Assembly (NCBI GenBank): GCA_029246385.1
Contig: JAQWNG010000025.1
Coordinates: forward strand, 124,001 to 188,000
Direction of reading: 5' to 3'
DNA: 64,000 nucleotides
DNA from: Halioglobus sp.
GTDB taxonomy: Bacteria; Pseudomonadota; Gammaproteobacteria; Pseudomonadales; Halieaceae
The translations under genes were made by a program, and so were the position numbers. The notes under the pieces are model-generated. The model ran no database searches and was not told where the DNA came from. It was given only the letters and a program-made list of their open reading frames with translations. Shown here in pieces: positions 42,757-52,743 of the stretch (position 1 is its first letter; every line of letters starts with the position of its first letter).

Positions 42757-43557
42757 TCAGCCAACGCCGCCCCAGGCTCGCGGCATTTGCATGTTCAGCC
42801 GCTCGAGGCCGCCGTTCACGCCAAGAATTTCACCGGTCACGTAACTTGCTGCGGGCGCACACAGGTACAAGGCGCCGAGCGCAATATCTTCTACCTCTCC
42901 CAGGCGTGCCATAGGTGTCAGGTCGACCATGGTTTGCTCTATTTCCGGCGTTAGTACCGTGTTCAGCGCATCCGTTTTAGTGGAACCGACGGCGATAGCA
43001 TTGACGCGCACCTTGGGCGCAAATTCCTGTGCCAGTTCCTGCGTCAATAATGACAGTGCTCCCTTCGCAGTGCCGTAAGCCGCAAAGCATGGCGTCGGTT
43101 TGTGGCCTGCGATGGAGGAGATGTTCAGTATGCAGCCGCCGCCGGTCGATTCGACCATCAATGGCGCACAAATACGCGACATTTCATAAGCGGTGCTGAC
43201 ATTAAAGCGAAAGGCATTTTCGAATTCTCGTGCCGTGGTTTGTGACACGGGCTTGGGCGGAAAGCCGCCAGCGTTATTGACCACGATATCGACATGTCCG
43301 AATTCCTGCATTGCACGGTTCGCTAGATTTTGCAGCTGCGCAAATTCCAACACATCAGTTGGCACAGCTAGCGCTCGCTGTCCCATGGCTTCAACGTCTT
43401 TTGCCACACTTTCAAGATCTGACAGTGTCCGCGCTCCGATCACCACGTCGGCACCCGCCTCAGCAAAGGATTTTGCGATAGCAGCACCAATGCCTTTGCC
43501 TGCACCCGTAATCACAGCGACTTTCCCATCTAGTCTGAAGTTATTTAAGATCGACAC
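42757..43557 (-). CDS. Short-chain dehydrogenase/reductase
   Basis: Classical SDR oxidoreductase. TGAGKGIG at 17-24 binds the dinucleotide, NNAG at 94-97, and the catalytic residues are S147 or S148, Y161 and K165 (YGTAK). An arginine rather than an acidic residue after the second strand (GARTLSD) suggests NADP(H). The start is a GTG with AAGGAG six bases upstream. It ends with GVNGGLERL and a short tail; 266 aa. The PAE-like gene ends 14 bp before its start on the same strand, so the pair probably forms one transcript. Probably an alcohol/ketone redox step. Confidence 0.9.
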   Translation of the reverse strand: MSILNNFRLDGKVAVITGAGKGIGAAIAKSFAEAGADVVIGARTLSDLESVAKDVEAMGQRALAVPTDVLEFAQLQNLANRAMQEFGHVDIVVNNAGGFPPKPVSQTTAREFENAFRFNVSTAYEMSRICAPLMVESTGGGCILNISSIAGHKPTPCFAAYGTAKGALSLLTQELAQEFAPKVRVNAIAVGSTKTDALNTVLTPEIEQTMVDLTPMARLGEVEDIALGALYLCAPAASYVTGEILGVNGGLERLNMQMPRAWGGVG

Positions 43558-43571
43558 ATTAAGCTCCTTGG

Positions 43572-45383
43572 TTACTGCGGCAATGCGCAGGGAAAGGGCA
43601 GAGAGCCGGGGATGTCTGTGACGAAGTTGCCTTCCTCCGCACGGTCAATGAGGGATGTGGGATCGTTTATCGCTCGGTCGAACCAGTCAACCATGCGCTC
43701 TCCTGCAACTTCGCCGTAGTAGAATTCAGGCCGAATAGTGACGACGTGGACACTGTTTTTCGAATCGCTAGTCAAGAACCAGTCTATTCCAGCTAAATCC
43801 TTGGTGTCGCAGTAAGCGCTCCGCATGGCATTGATCCATTGGGCTTCGTTAGTAAAGAAAGCATCAATCTGCTGGGTCGTGTCTTTCTGGTTCGATACAA
43901 CTAGCATGCGTTGCTCTGGCACCTGCTGCAGCCGGGGTGACATGGCCTTATAAATTTCAGGCCCCACCGCGCATTCTCCCGAGAAGCAATAGGAGGGCAA
44001 TAAAGGCTGTGCGTTCCATACTGGAATTTTAATTGGGCCCAGACTGCGAACACCGGCATCGGTGCCATTATCAAGGCCGCCACCTGCATCGGGGAAGGCC
44101 GTTGTGCGAAGCCATTGCAGGGTATCGAGCACGAATGGGTAATTGTACATGGTGCCATATGCTCCGGCTGAAAACCCGCCGAACAGTGCCGTCAGCAGAT
44201 CAGGTCGGAAGCCAGTATCTCCAGCGCCATCCATTTCCTTCCAGATGATGTCACGTGTTACCCGCATACCGGCGCGCAGGTTGACGGCGCCGTAGCGAGG
44301 AACCTCGAAATCGCTGAAAGTTTCGAAAACGCCACCCCCCATAAAAACGTCTTGATTACAGTAGGGCAAGTAGACTTTCGTCCAGTTGGCAAACGGGTTA
44401 TCCATATCATCCCCCATTATACCGCTACCCGGTGGCCTCGGATCTTGTGCATTGAAAAGTTGTGGACTTGAAGCGATCCTGCTGCGGCAATCGTTTTCGA
44501 ATAAGCAGACGCCGCCGCCTTCAAGGGCTGCAATAACGTTGTCAACCGGATAGCCCTCGGGAGCAAGGCGAATATGGATAGCATAGTCGGTGCCATCACC
44601 GCACATCGTCCCCCATTTGTCGCCATCAAGTACTAGCATGCTCCATTCGCCTCGCACGGGCATCACGTCTACATTACTCGGGCCGCAGTCGAGTTGAAAT
44701 GGTTCTGCGTCGTCATGCAGCACCGCTACAGAGCAGTCGACCTGCTGTTCAGCCATTGCAACATACCTGTCGGGCTCTACGGCGATAAGATCAGAGAGAG
44801 TAGGACAGGCCTCGCCAATGGTGGCGGCAGCCGATGCTGCGGCGGTCTGCTGATTAACGGTCACTGCGGCGGCATCACAGTCTTCGGCTGTAAGACAGAC
44901 ACTTATTGCTGCTAAACTGTTGTCGAAAAATTGCGAGACGGTTTCATGGGCTGTATTCAGGCAGTTGCGTTGTTCGGGCGTCGCGTTAGGCAATACAGAG
45001 CCCTGTGGACCGCCATAAGTACGCCATGCGATAGATGCCGGTTGCGCGCTGCAGTCGGCCTGCAGCCGGCCTACGGTTGCATCCAGAGATAGCCCCATAA
45101 ACTCGCCGTCTGTGCAGCTATTTTCTAGTGTATTTTGCAGCGTATTCTGAGCGTCGATTATGCTAGGATTTCCATCGTCGCAGGCGACGTCTTGATCCGA
45201 GTAGCAAGCACGCTGGGCGGTGTTGACCGATCCAGCGCAAACCTGCAACGCTTGTGCCGCACTGTTTTCGCAGCTGGCGCTAGTTTCGGGAAAACTATTA
45301 TTGGAGCTGTCGCTGCATGCGATTAGCACCAAGCTCATCGAAAGTGTTAGAAACGTCATTGCGTTGCATCTAGTGAAAGCCAT
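43572..45383 (-). CDS. Pectinacetylesterase/Notum-like lipoprotein with Cys-rich N-terminus
   Basis: Exported lipoprotein, lipobox LIAC at residues 20-23 after the ATG at 45383. Residues about 24-240 contain many cysteines (at least 14) and no recognised domain. From about 240 the alpha/beta-hydrolase-like region has ALEGGGVCLFENDC, YLPYCNQDVFMGG near 345, and GGFSAGAYGTMYNYP with the nucleophile S405. These match the pectinacetylesterase/Notum (CE13-like) fold with its GGGxC and GxSxG motifs. Length is about 603 aa, much longer than plant members because of the N-terminal domain. It would deacylate an extracellular or periplasmic substrate. Specificity unknown. Confidence 0.72.
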   Translation of the reverse strand: MAFTRCNAMTFLTLSMSLVLIACSDSSNNSFPETSASCENSAAQALQVCAGSVNTAQRACYSDQDVACDDGNPSIIDAQNTLQNTLENSCTDGEFMGLSLDATVGRLQADCSAQPASIAWRTYGGPQGSVLPNATPEQRNCLNTAHETVSQFFDNSLAAISVCLTAEDCDAAAVTVNQQTAAASAAATIGEACPTLSDLIAVEPDRYVAMAEQQVDCSVAVLHDDAEPFQLDCGPSNVDVMPVRGEWSMLVLDGDKWGTMCGDGTDYAIHIRLAPEGYPVDNVIAALEGGGVCLFENDCRSRIASSPQLFNAQDPRPPGSGIMGDDMDNPFANWTKVYLPYCNQDVFMGGGVFETFSDFEVPRYGAVNLRAGMRVTRDIIWKEMDGAGDTGFRPDLLTALFGGFSAGAYGTMYNYPFVLDTLQWLRTTAFPDAGGGLDNGTDAGVRSLGPIKIPVWNAQPLLPSYCFSGECAVGPEIYKAMSPRLQQVPEQRMLVVSNQKDTTQQIDAFFTNEAQWINAMRSAYCDTKDLAGIDWFLTSDSKNSVHVVTIRPEFYYGEVAGERMVDWFDRAINDPTSLIDRAEEGNFVTDIPGSLPFPCALPQ

Positions 45384-45728
45384 ATCGAACCGCTCATATC
45401 GATTATAAAGGCTAGACATTCTAAGGTGCTTGCGTCCTAACTGCATGCCTTCTGGGTATGCGAAATTGCACCCGCAGCGAACTTTGTTTGGATAATTGAA
45501 CTGCCTACGAGCGGAAAGCCGACTCGTTTTCTACTGCAGTAAATTACGCGCAATGAAGATATCTTTTGGTTTTGTTCTGTCGTGTGCGGCAGGACGTCCG
45601 AGTTCAGTCTCATCCGCTATTGTCAGTTTGAATTAGTATTAATATCTAAGGCGCGCCAGGGCTGTTCGGCTGAGATATCAGAGTGTAGACTGATTGTACA
45701 AGACACATAATACGCAAGAATATCGCCT
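45384..45728. other. 345-bp divergent intergenic region, no gene
   Basis: Separates the PAE-like lipoprotein (minus) from the exported carotenoid oxygenase (plus). The minus frame could extend to 45446, but the ATG at 45383 with GAGCGG nearby gives the better signal peptide. No long repeat, hairpin or small gene is visible. Promoters for both flanking genes must lie here, but no clear box stood out. Confidence 0.4.
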
Positions 45729-47162
45729 ATGAAGCGCAGAGATTTCCTTCAATACAGTGGCTTAGGCGCGTTAAGCGTTGCTACCTCATCAATTCTTACA
45801 GGCTGCGGCGAAGAAGCGCCATCAGTCAAGTTTTGGCAGCACGGTAACTTCAGACCGGTGTCGGAAGAAATCACTGCAACAAACCTCAAGATTGAGGGCA
45901 ATATTCCCCCAGAGTTGAGTGGGTTGTATGTGCGCAATGGCACTAATTCCTCCAGTGGCATTAGCGATCATTTTTTTGGTGGGGATGGCATGATGCACGG
46001 TGTCCGCCTAGAGAGAGGAAAGGCGAAATGGTATCGCAATCGCTACGTTGATACGCCTGTCTATCGTAAAGAGACGGGCGGCTTTGGTGCACCTAAACCG
46101 GAAGACAGCACCAGCGCAGTCTCAATGCTTTATCATGGTGGAGAGCTGATGTCCTTGGGTGAGTTTGGCTACCCCTATCTGGTCGATCCCAATGATCTAT
46201 CGACCAAGGGCGCCTTCAACTATGACGGTAAATTGCTGGGTAACATGACGGCACATCCGAGGATTGACCCAGTGACGGGTGAGCTGCTTTTTTTTGGTTA
46301 TAACGTTGTGCAGCCGTATTTAAATTATATGCGCGCTGATGCGGCCGGCAATATGCTACAGGTTGAGCCGATCGAGATGACGGGTCCTAGTATGGTTCAC
46401 GATTTTGCTGTGACCGATAACTATGTCGTGTTTATGGAAATGCCGGTCAGGTTCTCTTGGGCGATGGCGCTCTCTGGGAGCGGCCTGCCCTTCAAATGGG
46501 ATGATGATGCGCCTAGCCGCTTTGGCGTTATGCCGCGCAACGGGACTAATGCTGACGTTAAATGGTTCGATGTCCCTACCTGCTTTATTTTTCATATTAT
46601 GAACTCCTACGAGCAAGGCGATGATGTGATTGTTGATGCCGCGCGTTACGACAATCTCTGGGTGAAAAATTCGCACGACTTTTTCCATCCTGCACATCTC
46701 TCGCGTTTCTCGATGAATATGAAGAGCGGTGAGGCCTCTGTGCAGCGTATTCATGACCATGCGATGGAATTCCCCACGGTAAACCGCAATTACTGGACAA
46801 AGGATTACCGTTACGGCTATAGCCTGGTGGTTGATGAGAAAAATGATTCGCCGGAGCGGATAGGGCAATCGGAAGGGGGCATTCGCAAATATGACCTCAA
46901 GACCGGCGCAGACGACAGCTATTTGCCCGGGCCATCATTGACGCCGGCTGAAGCCATCTTTATTCCTGCTCGTGAGTCAGGTGGCTCAGAGGATGAAGGT
47001 TATCTGGCCAGCTACGTATATGATAAAAACGCTCAAACCAGCGCGTTTTGTTTGTTTGATGCGACTAAAGTTTCGGCGGGACCGATTGCCAAAGTGCAAT
47101 TACCGGTGCGCGTGCCTGTTGGATTTCACGGCGTGTGGGTGCCGGATTCGGTGGTGAGTTGA
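45729..47162 (+). CDS. Exported carotenoid oxygenase (RPE65/CCD superfamily)
   Basis: Non-haem iron dioxygenase that cleaves double bonds of carotenoids, retinoids or stilbenes. The four iron-binding histidines are H176 (TAHPRI), H224 (VHDF), H289 (FHIMNS) and H467 (GFHGVW). Around residue 48 are EGNIPPELSGLYVRNGTN and FFGGDGMMHG, also typical. Its N-terminus MKRRDFLQYSGLGALSV carries a twin-arginine pattern and ends with lipobox LTGC (C26), so it is predicted to leave the cytoplasm folded through Tat as a lipoprotein. Residue +2 after the cysteine is Gly, giving no retention signal. It is 477 aa and followed 34 bp later by a pteridine-reductase-like gene. Confidence 0.9.
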   Translation: MKRRDFLQYSGLGALSVATSSILTGCGEEAPSVKFWQHGNFRPVSEEITATNLKIEGNIPPELSGLYVRNGTNSSSGISDHFFGGDGMMHGVRLERGKAKWYRNRYVDTPVYRKETGGFGAPKPEDSTSAVSMLYHGGELMSLGEFGYPYLVDPNDLSTKGAFNYDGKLLGNMTAHPRIDPVTGELLFFGYNVVQPYLNYMRADAAGNMLQVEPIEMTGPSMVHDFAVTDNYVVFMEMPVRFSWAMALSGSGLPFKWDDDAPSRFGVMPRNGTNADVKWFDVPTCFIFHIMNSYEQGDDVIVDAARYDNLWVKNSHDFFHPAHLSRFSMNMKSGEASVQRIHDHAMEFPTVNRNYWTKDYRYGYSLVVDEKNDSPERIGQSEGGIRKYDLKTGADDSYLPGPSLTPAEAIFIPARESGGSEDEGYLASYVYDKNAQTSAFCLFDATKVSAGPIAKVQLPVRVPVGFHGVWVPDSVVS

Positions 47163-47196
47163 AGCGCGCGAGTCGCTGGGGGGAAAGGTTGGTGCG

Positions 47197-47964
47197 GTGT
47201 CCACTGTCAGCGCGGAGAGCGGCACTGTGACAAAAGTTGCGCTGGTCACTGGCGGTGCTAAGCGGATTGGCCGCGCGATAGCGATACACTTGCATCACTT
47301 GGGTTTTGATATTGCTTTGCATTATCGCAGCTCTGCCGAAAAGGCAACTGCTCTGGCAGATGAATTACTCGGCTTACGTATTAATTCCTGTCAGCTGTTT
47401 CAGGCAGACCTTGGAAATCAGGAGCAGCTCTGTGCTTTGACGGCAGCCCTGTGTGAACGATATTCTTCGGTTAATTTGCTGGTTAATAACGCCTCTAGTT
47501 TCATGCCGACTCCTGTAGAAGACTGTCCGACAAAGCAATTTGATGACTTGTTAGACGCTAACCTCCGCGGGCCCTATTTTTTAATTCAGGGACTGCTGCC
47601 GCTAATGCAATCTCGCGGTGCAAGTATCATAAATATAACAGATGTAAATATTCATAGGCCACTGCTCCACTATGGCGCCTACACTGCAGCCAAAGCTGGT
47701 ATGGCGTCTCTCACGCGCAGCCTCGCAGTAGAACTTGCGCCGCACATTCGCGTCAATGGGATTGCGCCAGGCGCGATATTGTGGCCGGAGGAAAGCGATA
47801 GCTACGATGCGGTCATGCGAGAGAAGGCAATAGAGCATACGCCGCTGAAACGCCTGGGGGACCCGCAGGATATTGCGCGCACGGTGGAATTTCTGGCTTG
47901 TAATGCGCCGTTTATTACCGGCCAAGTCGTTGTGGTAGACGGGGGCTGGAGCCTAGTCGGTTAG
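47197..47964 (+). CDS. Pteridine reductase/FolM-like SDR
   Basis: SDR of the pteridine reductase type. TGGAKRIG at 18-25 contains the TGxxxRxG pattern with arginine, NNAS at 97-100 replaces NNAG, and the active site reads D149...Y162-x3-K166. Aspartate at the usual serine position is the hallmark of PTR1/FolM enzymes, which reduce biopterin or dihydromonapterin. The start is GTG 47197; the alternative GTG at 47227 lies at codon 11. At 255 aa it is full length. It lies between two carotenoid oxygenases with spacing of 34 bp on the left, so co-transcription with the exported oxygenase is likely. FolM-type function in the cell (tetrahydromonapterin) or a pathway reductase are both possible. Confidence 0.8.
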   Translation: MSTVSAESGTVTKVALVTGGAKRIGRAIAIHLHHLGFDIALHYRSSAEKATALADELLGLRINSCQLFQADLGNQEQLCALTAALCERYSSVNLLVNNASSFMPTPVEDCPTKQFDDLLDANLRGPYFLIQGLLPLMQSRGASIINITDVNIHRPLLHYGAYTAAKAGMASLTRSLAVELAPHIRVNGIAPGAILWPEESDSYDAVMREKAIEHTPLKRLGDPQDIARTVEFLACNAPFITGQVVVVDGGWSLVG

Positions 47965-48166
47965 GGGAGAGCGACGGTGTGGTTGGAACTGCGTGCATTG
48001 GGCAGTCTTTGAGAGAGTCTCACGGCTAAAGCGATATTAGGCAAGCCGTCAGCGTGTGTGCGCATCAGCGCCATGAAAAACCTTCATGTTTATTACTTGT
48101 TGCCCGTAGTCTATACAGTGCTGTTGGGCGTATAGTGGCTGTGACACCAGCTTGAGGCAGCAACAG

Positions 48167-49597
48167 ATGATTTGGGATAACCCACTCACTGCGCATTGCT
48201 CCGGATTTCGGACTATGCAGGATGATTTGTCTTATAGCATTGCTGCGGAGGATATTCGTGGTGTCATACCTGAGAGCTTAAAAGGACGGTTTTTCCGAAT
48301 TGGCCCAGCCAGGAATGAATTAGCAGGTAGACCCTTTGGTCACTGGTTTGACGGTGACGGCGCGGTTAGTAGTTTCCACATTGAAGACGGCCAAGTCTAT
48401 TACCGCAGCAGCTTTGTAAAAACGCCTAAGTATTTGGATGAGGGCGCAGCTCAACAGATCCGTTACAGAAGCTTTGGTCAGAATGCCCCGGGTGGGTTTT
48501 TTAAAAATCTGCATATGCCGGCCAACTGCGCCAACACCAGTATCGTCTATCATGGCGGTAAGCTGCTCACTCTGTTTGAGGGTGGGCGCCCTTGGCGTCT
48601 AGACCTAGAAACCCTTAGCACTATCGGTGAGGAAGATTTTGACGGACTTTTAAGGCCGCGAGACACGTATAGTGCGCATGGCAAAGTGCATCCGCGCACT
48701 GGCGATTACATTAATTTTGGGATGGCTGCCGGCATCACCGGCCCGCAAATGAATTTTTTTCGGGTGTCGCCGAGTGGCCGCATGGTAACGCGCGCCAAGA
48801 TCAGAGTCGATCGTATGGCTTTTTGCCACGACAACGCAATGACCGAAAACTATCTGGTCGTAATGGTTATGCCGGTGTCGTTTAGAAGCCCGCTCAACGT
48901 CATTCTCGCACGTGACACCATTGATCAAAATATGGATTACCAACCCGAACTGGGAATGAAGGTGTATGTAGTATCGCTACACGACTTTAGCTTGGTCCGT
49001 ACGTTTGAGGTCGATCCTTTTGCTTTTGCACATTGTTCTAACTGTTGGGAAGACAATGGCGAGTTATTTGTCGACGTAGTCCAGTTAAACGAAGAACAGG
49101 GGGAGCAGGGCAAAGCACAGTTTCGGGATATTTTTCATCAACCTTTCCCTGCAGCCGGTAAGATGCAGCGTTATCGATTTAATATGAGCACTGGTTCGGT
49201 TCGGCCGGAAGCGCTGCCCAATGAACTGCCTTGCGAATTCCCGCAATGGGATTGGCGAAGAACAGGTAAAAAATCGCATATTATTTATACGGCTGGTATC
49301 TGCCAAAATGAGACGCCGGGCTTTTATAATGCTCTGCAGCGCATCGATCTTGAGAGTGGCGATGTAACGGTATTCGATAGTGGGAGCGGACGTTATGTGT
49401 CAGAGCCCATTTTTGTACCTCGCACTCCAGATTCTCCAGAGACCCAAGGCTATCTCTTGACCGCGGTCTATGATGCCGGTACCGAACTGTCTGAACTACT
49501 TATACTTGATGCAGAGACTCTGTCTGAGCCAATAGTCACTGTGCCGCTTAAGAATCATATTCCACATGGATTTCACGGCGGCTGGACCAATCTTTAA
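48167..49597 (+). CDS. Cytosolic carotenoid oxygenase (RPE65/CCD superfamily)
   Basis: Second carotenoid-cleavage dioxygenase-like protein of the window, 476 aa. The iron ligands are H175 (VHPRTG), H221 (FCHDNAM), H289 (AHCSNC) and H470 (GFHGGW). IPESLKGRFFRIGPARNELAG and HWFDGDGAVSSFHIEDG near residues 35-75 fit the conserved first blade. Start ATG 48167 has GAGG nine bases upstream; a TTG five codons earlier is in frame. No signal peptide is present, so it works in the cytosol, unlike its neighbour upstream. Retained paralogues in two compartments suggest different substrates. A lignostilbene-type enzyme remains possible. Confidence 0.9.
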   Translation: MIWDNPLTAHCSGFRTMQDDLSYSIAAEDIRGVIPESLKGRFFRIGPARNELAGRPFGHWFDGDGAVSSFHIEDGQVYYRSSFVKTPKYLDEGAAQQIRYRSFGQNAPGGFFKNLHMPANCANTSIVYHGGKLLTLFEGGRPWRLDLETLSTIGEEDFDGLLRPRDTYSAHGKVHPRTGDYINFGMAAGITGPQMNFFRVSPSGRMVTRAKIRVDRMAFCHDNAMTENYLVVMVMPVSFRSPLNVILARDTIDQNMDYQPELGMKVYVVSLHDFSLVRTFEVDPFAFAHCSNCWEDNGELFVDVVQLNEEQGEQGKAQFRDIFHQPFPAAGKMQRYRFNMSTGSVRPEALPNELPCEFPQWDWRRTGKKSHIIYTAGICQNETPGFYNALQRIDLESGDVTVFDSGSGRYVSEPIFVPRTPDSPETQGYLLTAVYDAGTELSELLILDAETLSEPIVTVPLKNHIPHGFHGGWTNL

Positions 49598-49718
49598 CTA
49601 ATACCGTTAAACGGGTTATAGTTAAAAAGAGGTGGAGCTCAGTGCGAGATGGCGCTGTCCTCTAGTATGCATGGCTCATGTTTCCACAACTTTTGATGTC
49701 TGCAATTGGGAATACTTT

Positions 49719-50990
49719 ATGAAGAAAATAAGTTTGACGGTGATTATGGCCACGATGTTAATCTGTGGCTGCAGCGCCGAGTCTGGCAAGCTCGACGTTC
49801 CGCCCGCGCGTGATGGTTTGGCGACACCTGAAAACCTTGCTTGGTGGAGTCGCGCGGCCATTGATGCCACTATGCGGTTTTCAGCATGGAGTGGCTCTCA
49901 CTCGGGGTCAATAGCGTTGTTCGCGCGTGATGGCGTGGCCATTTACAGCAACGCTGCGGGCTGGAAGGACATTGCGTCTGAACAACCCATGACAGTGGAT
50001 ACTCCGATGCGAATTGCTTCAATGACCAAACCTATTACTGCAACCGCAGCAATGGTTCTGGTTCAGGAGGGCCTGCTTGGGCTTGACGACCCAGTGGCAG
50101 ATTATCTGCCCGAATTTGCAATGTTGCGCGTTGCCACCCGCGAGACGCCGAATGCCGATGGCTCTTTTCCCTCGGTCCCGGCCAGCACCATCCTGACCGT
50201 GCGCCATCTGTTAACGTTTTCTTCGGGTATTGGTCCCGGGCGGGACAAGGATTCAGCATTAGTGGCATATTGGGATGAGCAGGGAATCTATGACCAGCCT
50301 GCAGGTGAACTGGCTGATCGTGTGACTCTCCTTGCGCAGCTTCCGTTGCTGGAAGAGCCTGGTACTCGCTGGCGTTATGGCTTTTCGCTTGATGTGCTAG
50401 CGCGCGTTATCGAGGTGATCAGTGGCGACAGTATCAGCGAATTTTTGCAGGAGAGAATTTTACAACCGTTGGGGATGGAAGACACTGGCTATCTTCCACC
50501 TCCAGCTGAGCGCGATATTTTTGCAACGGTTTACACGCAGGACGAGGAGGGAGGCCTTATTAATGCACCTTTGCCCTACGACACAAGCTGGACGCCCGGT
50601 GGCGGTGGAATGGTGTCGACGGCGTCAGACTACATGCGCTTTGCGCTCATGTTGTGGAATGGCGGAGAATACCAGGGCGTGCGTATACTCGAACAGGGGA
50701 CGGTGGATGATATGCACCGATTGCATGTCAAAGATGGCGTGCTGTCAGACGAGGATATCGAGGGCCTCGGTTGGGGCTTGGGTGTGGCGGTAGTAGCCGA
50801 TGAACACGCAACTGTTATGCCAGATCGGACCGGAGATTTTTGGTGGTCAGGCTATTATGGTACGACGTTTTTTATCAGCCCTAAGACAGGCCTCGTCGGT
50901 GTTATAATGAGTCAAAATGAACCCGGTGAATTTTCTGGCCTTCCCATCGAAATATTTATTGTGCAAGGTATCGCATTTGCAGGACTATAG
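49719..50990 (+). CDS. Serine beta-lactamase-fold hydrolase, lipoprotein
   Basis: Esterase or peptidase of the class C beta-lactamase/EstB-type family. The ATG at 49719 gives a signal peptide ending in lipobox ICGC (C18). The SxxK motif S101-M-T-K104 (RIASMTKPITATAA) holds the nucleophile, WRYGFSLDVLARVIE near 220-234 the tyrosine, and PGGGGMVSTASDYMRFAL near 290-307 the third region. An upstream frame to 49632 is not supported by a ribosome site, while GGGA lies before 49719. It is 423 aa. Periplasmic or outer-membrane location is expected. Substrate not inferable; similar enzymes hydrolyse short-chain esters, and one more homologue occurs at 59948. Confidence 0.88.
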   Translation: MKKISLTVIMATMLICGCSAESGKLDVPPARDGLATPENLAWWSRAAIDATMRFSAWSGSHSGSIALFARDGVAIYSNAAGWKDIASEQPMTVDTPMRIASMTKPITATAAMVLVQEGLLGLDDPVADYLPEFAMLRVATRETPNADGSFPSVPASTILTVRHLLTFSSGIGPGRDKDSALVAYWDEQGIYDQPAGELADRVTLLAQLPLLEEPGTRWRYGFSLDVLARVIEVISGDSISEFLQERILQPLGMEDTGYLPPPAERDIFATVYTQDEEGGLINAPLPYDTSWTPGGGGMVSTASDYMRFALMLWNGGEYQGVRILEQGTVDDMHRLHVKDGVLSDEDIEGLGWGLGVAVVADEHATVMPDRTGDFWWSGYYGTTFFISPKTGLVGVIMSQNEPGEFSGLPIEIFIVQGIAFAGL

Positions 50991-51011
50991 AGAGTTTAAA
51001 GGGTGGGGGTG

Positions 51012-52451
51012 TTAAGACTGAGCAGCGGCGTGAAGTGGCGCTCGCCTATCCCACCAAGGCTTTGCTTTTTCTAGTTGACCCGCGAGCCGCAACAGCAGCG
51101 CATCATTGCCGTAGGCAGCAGAGAACATCATCCCCATAGGCAACCCGTCCAAGCTCCAATGCAAGGGCAGTGAAATCGAAGGTTGGCCGGTTTGATTATA
51201 GATTCCATTATCGCCCATATAGCTGAACAGCCTGTTTCCATACTCCTCGGGCGGCGCTTCGCTAATATAACCCACTGTAACCGGCGGGCTGGACAGCGTA
51301 GGCGCTAGCAGCACATCGTGCTTGAGGTGAAACTGTCCCATTACGCGTCCCACAGTCTGATTCGTTTGAATCGCCTGCGCATAGTCTGCTGCGGTTATGG
51401 CGTTGCCCATTGCCATCGTAAGTCGGGTGCCGTCTTCCATGTCGAGTTCGTCCACGGTGCAACCGACTTCGTTTGCTCGCTGCTGGACCGCCAGAGCGGT
51501 GTTCACACATATAACAGTAAACATTGCAGCGCCCGCAGCCTCGCCGTCAAAGCTAGGGCGCGTTTCTATCACATGATGCCCCAGATCCTCGAGCAGTGTC
51601 ACTGTCTGATCGAGCCCTGTGACAGCGTCGTCTTGGTAATTGCCCTGTCCCCACTTTGCTCGGCTGAAGGCGATGCGCAACTTGCCCGGCTGTATTGCGG
51701 CGGCGTCGACAAAGCGGCCGCTATGTAAAGGTGCGCTGTAGGGGTCTCCATCTTCAGCCCCTGCTGTGGCATCGAGCATTGCCGCGGTATCACGTACGCT
51801 GCGACTTACGACATGACTCGTCGACTGTCCCGCCCAGCCCTCAGCTCTGTCGGGGCCTTGCGGTATGCGACCTCGACTGGGCTTTAGCCCCACTAAACCG
51901 CAGCAGGAGGCCGGTATGCGGATCGATCCGCCGCCATCCGAGGCATGCGCTATAGGCAAGATTCCCGCTGCTACCGCGGCTGCAGCGCCACCGCTGGACC
52001 CTCCAGGCGTTCTGTTAATATTCCACGGATTGCGGCTGGGTTTAAATTCGCGCGGTTCAGTCACGGGCTGTAAGCCAAGCTCGGGAGAGTTAGTTTTGCC
52101 GAAAATGACGAGTCCAGCTTCTCGATAGCGAGTGACCAATGTACTGTCATGTGCAGCGACGGCACCTCGCCACATGGCGCTGCCATTAGATGTGACTGTA
52201 CCCATCATCAGTAGGTTCAAATCTTTGAGTAAAAACGGCACCCCAGAAAATGGGCCTCTAGGCAGTGCGGCTGCGGCACTGGCGCGGGCTTCTTCATAAA
52301 ATCTGTCGATGACGGCATTGATTTCGCCATTGACTAGCTCTGTGCGGTCTATGGCTTCGTCCAACAATTCGGCCGCGCTGACGTCACCACTGCGGACTAG
52401 CTCGCCCAGGCCCAGTCCATCGAAATCGTCATATTCAGCAAATCCAGACAT
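51012..52451 (-). CDS. Amidase (amidase signature family)
   Basis: Amidase signature enzyme hydrolysing amides. Start ATG 52451 has GAGGG six bases upstream. The catalytic triad is K76 (FLLKDLN), S152 ([12 protein letters not shown]) and S176 ([12 protein letters not shown]), at the spacing known for FAAH (142/217/241). The glycine/serine-rich loop 147-156 and following [12 protein letters not shown] are family hallmarks. It is 479 aa. It lies between the lipoprotein hydrolase (convergent) and the PQQ dehydrogenase (divergent). It may release ammonia or carboxylate from a pathway amide, but substrates of this family vary widely. Confidence 0.92.
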   Translation of the reverse strand: MSGFAEYDDFDGLGLGELVRSGDVSAAELLDEAIDRTELVNGEINAVIDRFYEEARASAAAALPRGPFSGVPFLLKDLNLLMMGTVTSNGSAMWRGAVAAHDSTLVTRYREAGLVIFGKTNSPELGLQPVTEPREFKPSRNPWNINRTPGGSSGGAAAAVAAGILPIAHASDGGGSIRIPASCCGLVGLKPSRGRIPQGPDRAEGWAGQSTSHVVSRSVRDTAAMLDATAGAEDGDPYSAPLHSGRFVDAAAIQPGKLRIAFSRAKWGQGNYQDDAVTGLDQTVTLLEDLGHHVIETRPSFDGEAAGAAMFTVICVNTALAVQQRANEVGCTVDELDMEDGTRLTMAMGNAITAADYAQAIQTNQTVGRVMGQFHLKHDVLLAPTLSSPPVTVGYISEAPPEEYGNRLFSYMGDNGIYNQTGQPSISLPLHWSLDGLPMGMMFSAAYGNDALLLRLAGQLEKAKPWWDRRAPLHAAAQS

Positions 52452-52743
52452 TGTTGCCCTCGCCAAGAAATTGTGGATTTATGGGGTTTCATTGTGACCG
52501 CCGTTTGAGGTGCAGCATACCTTAATTAAACTTTTACCGCCGAACTTGGCAAAAAAAATGTGGCGCACGGCAATACACGATTTACCTACAGCGAGTATGG
52601 CGCTAGTCGTATTGCAGTTTTTGCGCGTTGAGGCGGTGTATAGCACAATAAACCACAATCGTATTATGCCTGCATAAACGAGGTTGCTGCCTGTTGTCGG
52701 TGTATAGTCATTCGGTGTATGGCTTAGCGAGCATCGAAGAAGA

